Positions 7,239 to 9,957 of a DNA stretch of 9,957 nucleotides are shown piece by piece. The stretch is from an uncultured Loktanella sp. (GTDB lineage Bacteria > Pseudomonadota > Alphaproteobacteria > Rhodobacterales > Rhodobacteraceae), in NCBI GenBank assembly GCA_913061335.1, contig CAJXTP010000096.1:1-9957 (forward strand), in the 5' to 3' direction. How positions within the stretch are numbered: the stretch's first letter is position 1; each line of letters begins with the position of its first letter. The notes below the pieces were generated by a model. That model was not told the DNA's origin, made no database searches, and saw only the letters and a program-made list of their open reading frames with translations. The translations under genes and the position numbers were made by a program.

Positions 7239-7709
7239 ATGTCACGTCGTCACGCCGCTGAAAAACGCGTAGTACTGCCAGATGCAAAATTTGGTGATCT
7301 TGTTCTGACTAAGTTCATGAACAACCTCATGGTCGATGGCAAAAAAGCCGTCGCCGAGCGTATCGTTTACAACGCATTCGATCGCGTTGAAGCGAAGATC
7401 AAAAAATCTCCTGTGGAAGTCTTCCACGAAAGCCTCGAGCTGATCAAACCTTCCGTCGAAGTGCGTTCGCGCCGCGTCGGTGGTGCGACATATCAGGTGC
7501 CTGTTGAAGTGCGCCCAGAGCGTCGCGAAGCATTGGCAATCCGTTGGTTGATCGCTGCCGCTAAAAAGCGCAACGAAAACACCATGGAAGAGCGCCTTGC
7601 AGGCGAGCTGATGGATGCGGTCAACGGCCGCGGCACAGCCGTGAAAAAGCGCGAAGACACCCACAAAATGGCCGATGCAAACAAAGCATTCAGCCACTAC
7701 CGCTGGTAA
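7239..7709 (+). CDS. rpsG: 30S ribosomal protein S7
   Basis: S7 nucleates assembly of the 16S rRNA 3' major domain (head of the 30S subunit) and touches the E-site tRNA. It has 156 residues, the usual length. Typical features are the N-terminal MSRRHAAEKR, the helix segment KFMNNLMVDGKKAVAERIVY (25-44), the beta-hairpin VRSRRVGGATYQVPVEV (75-91) and the C-terminal HKMADANKAFSHYRW. The Shine-Dalgarno AAGGA (7225-7229) overlaps the rpsL stop codon, with 9 nt to the ATG, so the two genes are probably translationally linked. In E. coli, S7 represses its own operon by binding the long rpsL-rpsG spacer; here the spacer is only 12 nt. The stop TAA is followed directly by an in-frame TAG. Confidence 0.99.
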   Translation: MSRRHAAEKRVVLPDAKFGDLVLTKFMNNLMVDGKKAVAERIVYNAFDRVEAKIKKSPVEVFHESLELIKPSVEVRSRRVGGATYQVPVEVRPERREALAIRWLIAAAKKRNENTMEERLAGELMDAVNGRGTAVKKREDTHKMADANKAFSHYRW

Positions 7710-7724
7710 TAGGAAGCACCTGAT

Positions 7725-9842
7725 ATGGCACGCGACTATCCCCTCAATCTGTACCGGAACTTTGGTATTATCGCGCACATCGACGCCGGTAAGACCACAT
7801 GTTCCGAGCGGATCCTGTATTATACAGGTAAAGAACATAACATTGGCGAAGTGCATGATGGCGCTGCGACAATGGACTGGATGGAGCAAGAGCAGGAACG
7901 GGGTATTACCATTACTTCCGCTGCGACGACGACATTCTGGGAACGCACTGAAAACGGTACTGATCCGGATTCACCTAAGCACCGCATGAACATCATCGAC
8001 ACACCCGGCCACGTTGACTTCACAATCGAAGTTGAGCGTTCCTTGGCTGTGCTTGATGGCGCGATTGTTGTTCTTGACGCCAACGCTGGTGTTGAGCCGC
8101 AGACTGAAACCGTTTGGCGTCAGGCTGACCGGTATAAAGTTCCGCGTATGGTTTTCGTCAACAAGATGGACAAAATCGGCGCTGACTTTCAGAAATGTGT
8201 TGATATGGTTGAAGACCGGACTGGCGCGCGCGCTATTCCTGTTTCCTTCCCAATCGGTGCCGAAACAGAGCTCGAAGGCCTCGTTGATCTCGTAACCATG
8301 GAAGAATGGTTGTGGGAAGGCGAAGACCTTGGCGCATCTTGGGTCAAAGCACCTATTCGTGAAAGCTTGGCTGCGAAAGCTGCCGAAGGTCGCGAAAAGC
8401 TCATCGAAGCTGCTGTAGAGCAGGACGACGACGTAATGGAAGCGTATCTCGACGGCACAGAGCCGGACGTCGCAACATTGCGCGCGTTGATCCGTAAGGC
8501 ATGCCTGTCGTTGGCTTTCGTTCCTGTACTTGGCGGCTCTGCCTTCAAGAACAAGGGCGTTCAGACGCTTCTTAACGCTGTTGTTGACTACCTCCCGAGC
8601 CCGCTCGACGTTGTAGACTACATGGGCTTTAAGCCGGGCGATGAGACAGAAACACGTGACATTGCGCGTCGTGCAGACGACGAAATGGCATTCTCTGGCC
8701 TTGCGTTCAAAATCATGAACGACCCATTCGTGGGTACCCTGACGTTTACTCGGATTTATTCCGGTACGCTGTCAAAGGGTGACAACATGATGAACTCTAC
8801 TAAGGGCAACAAAGAACGTGTTGGCCGTATGATGATGATGCACTCCAACGACCGTGAAGAAATCAGCGAAGCATTCGCTGGTGACATCATTGCGTTGGGT
8901 GGTCTGAAGAACACGACAACTGGTGATACACTTTGTTCACAGTCTGATCCTGTTATTTTGGAAACAATGACGTTCCCCGATCCTGTGATCGAGATCGCTA
9001 TTGAGCCAAAAACAAAAGGCGACCAAGAGAAGATGGGTCTCGCGCTCCAGCGTCTCTCCGCCGAGGATCCATCCTTCCGCGTGGAAACTGACATCGAATC
9101 TGGTCAGACCATCATGAAGGGTATGGGCGAACTTCACCTCGACATCCTCGTTGACCGTATGCGTCGCGAATTCAAAGTTGAGGCGAACATCGGTGCACCG
9201 CAAGTTGCTTATCGTGAAACGATTGGCCACGAAGTTGAGCACACTTACACTCACAAAAAGCAGTCCGGCGGGTCCGGTCAGTTTGGTGAAGTGAAGATGG
9301 CGATCATCCCAACGGAGCCAGGCGAAGGTTATTCGTTTGAATCCAAAGTTGTTGGTGGGTCTGTTCCAAAAGAATACATCCCAGGCGTCGAAAAAGGCAT
9401 CCTATCCGTTATGGATAACGGTCCTTTGGCTGGCTTCCCAGTGATCGACTTCAAAGTGATCTTGCTTGACGGTAAGTTCCACGATGTTGACTCGTCAATC
9501 ATGGCGTTCGAAATCGCTGCACGTATGTGTATGCGTGAAGGTATGCGCAAAGCTGGCGCAAAACTTCTCGAGCCAATCATGAAGGTCGAAGTGATCACAC
9601 CTGAAGAGCATACAGGTGGTATCATTGGTGATCTGACTTCCCGTCGGGGTCAGGTTCAAGGTCAAGACACACGTGGCGTTTCCATCGCTATCGAAGCAAT
9701 GGTGCCATTGGCGAACATGTTCGGCTACATCAACACGCTGCGTTCCATGTCTTCGGGCCGCGCGAACTTCTCGATGCAGTTCGACCACTATGAACCAGTA
9801 CCGTCTAACATCTCTGAAGAAATTCAGGCCAAATACGCATAA
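7725..9842 (+). CDS. fusA: translation elongation factor G
   Basis: GTPase that drives ribosomal translocation and, with ribosome recycling factor, subunit splitting. It has 705 residues, full length. GTP-binding motifs: P-loop AHIDAGKTT (17-25), switch I RGITITSAATT (59-69), DTPGHVDF (92-99, with the catalytic-type His96) and NKMD (146-149). Domain II follows near residue 325 (DDEMAFSGLAFKIMNDPFVG), then domain III with MGELHLDILVDRMRREF, domain IV starting around APQVAYRETI and domain V with SRRGQVQGQDTRG near the end. The N terminus MARDYPLNLYRNFGIIAHIDAG supports ATG 7725, preceded by AGGAAG at 7711-7716 with an 8-nt gap. It begins 15 nt after rpsG, in the same operon. It looks like canonical EF-G, not the EF-G2 or tetracycline-protection type. 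Codon use is strongly biased, as expected for a highly expressed gene. Confidence 0.99.
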   Translation: MARDYPLNLYRNFGIIAHIDAGKTTCSERILYYTGKEHNIGEVHDGAATMDWMEQEQERGITITSAATTTFWERTENGTDPDSPKHRMNIIDTPGHVDFTIEVERSLAVLDGAIVVLDANAGVEPQTETVWRQADRYKVPRMVFVNKMDKIGADFQKCVDMVEDRTGARAIPVSFPIGAETELEGLVDLVTMEEWLWEGEDLGASWVKAPIRESLAAKAAEGREKLIEAAVEQDDDVMEAYLDGTEPDVATLRALIRKACLSLAFVPVLGGSAFKNKGVQTLLNAVVDYLPSPLDVVDYMGFKPGDETETRDIARRADDEMAFSGLAFKIMNDPFVGTLTFTRIYSGTLSKGDNMMNSTKGNKERVGRMMMMHSNDREEISEAFAGDIIALGGLKNTTTGDTLCSQSDPVILETMTFPDPVIEIAIEPKTKGDQEKMGLALQRLSAEDPSFRVETDIESGQTIMKGMGELHLDILVDRMRREFKVEANIGAPQVAYRETIGHEVEHTYTHKKQSGGSGQFGEVKMAIIPTEPGEGYSFESKVVGGSVPKEYIPGVEKGILSVMDNGPLAGFPVIDFKVILLDGKFHDVDSSIMAFEIAARMCMREGMRKAGAKLLEPIMKVEVITPEEHTGGIIGDLTSRRGQVQGQDTRGVSIAIEAMVPLANMFGYINTLRSMSSGRANFSMQFDHYEPVPSNISEEIQAKYA

Positions 9843-9847
9843 TGTGT

Positions 9848-9867
9848 GGTGCGCCTTCGGGCGCGCC
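9848..9867 (+). other. UUCG-capped hairpin in the fusA-tuf spacer
   Basis: An 8-bp stem, GGTGCGCC (9848-9855) with GGCGCGCC (9860-9867), contains one G-U pair and is closed by a TTCG tetraloop at 9856-9859. No T run follows, so it is not a standard terminator. It lies 5 nt after the fusA stop and ends 23 nt before the tuf ribosome binding site. Likely roles are 3'-end protection of the upstream message, an RNA processing site, or partial termination; the choice is open. Confidence 0.7.
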
Positions 9868-9890
9868 CGCCACCCCATAATCGAATACCT

Positions 9891-9897
9891 AAGGAGG
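9891..9897 (+). promoter_or_regulatory. very strong Shine-Dalgarno sequence of tuf
   Basis: AAGGAGG matches the anti-Shine-Dalgarno end of 16S rRNA over all seven bases and stands 5 nt before the tuf ATG. The other str operon genes have shorter matches, in line with EF-Tu being made in much larger amounts than S12, S7 and EF-G. Confidence 0.9.
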
Positions 9898-9902
9898 CCA
9901 TC

Positions 9903-9957
9903 ATGGCTAAGGCAAAGTTTGAACGTAATAAACCGCACGTTAACATCGGCACAATTG
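9903..9957 (+). CDS. tuf: translation elongation factor Tu (3'-truncated by window edge)
   Basis: Only the first 18 codons plus one base are present. They read MAKAKFERNKPHVNIGTI, the standard start of bacterial EF-Tu just before the P-loop. EF-Tu brings aminoacyl-tRNA to the ribosome as a GTP complex. The position, 60 bp after fusA on the same strand, is the normal one for tuf (tufA) in the str operon. Whether a second tuf copy exists in this genome cannot be seen here. Confidence 0.96.
   Translation, partial: MAKAKFERNKPHVNIGTI

Noticed and set aside
7242..7889. 215-codon minus-strand frame opposite rpsG and the start of fusA
   Set aside because: It spans two certain genes and their spacer on the other strand, and its product looks like antisense of ribosomal protein codons.

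Overview
The window is chromosomal DNA from an alphaproteobacterium, most likely a Rhodobacterales (Roseobacter-group) species of moderate GC content. I base this on the remembered character of the RpoC, S12, S7 and EF-G proteins, on the gene order rpoC ... rpsL-rpsG-fusA-tuf, and on the Roseobacter-like look of the accessory glycosyltransferases. No similarity search was possible, so genus and species stay open.

Layout. Positions 1-3651 carry the 3' six-sevenths of rpoC, which is cut by the left edge. Next comes a perfect GAAA-loop hairpin that can terminate transcription in both directions. Positions 3708-6454 hold an accessory block in alternating orientations: a minus-strand family-2-like glycosyltransferase, a plus-strand EamA/DMT-type transporter that diverges from it, and a minus-strand putative rhamnosyltransferase gene. 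This last gene is interrupted by one in-frame TAG and its 3' end overlaps the transporter by 47 bp. About 400 bp without a gene follow, holding the best sigma70-type promoter in the window and several inverted repeats. Then comes the str operon, tightly packed: rpsL (S12), rpsG (S7), fusA (EF-G) and the first 18 codons of tuf (EF-Tu). A UUCG-capped hairpin sits between fusA and tuf.

Function. rpoC and the str operon supply core transcription and translation machinery. The accessory block separates the end of the rpo operon from the str operon and probably concerns surface glycans and small-metabolite transport. The operon-scale gene content is ordinary. The parts that merit a second look are the single nonsense codon in the rhamnosyltransferase gene, the 12-nt rpsL-rpsG spacer (no room for an E. 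coli-type S7 control site), the structured leader in front of rpsL, and the intercistronic hairpin before tuf. I see no phage, insertion sequence, CRISPR array, tRNA, rRNA or novel defence-like system.
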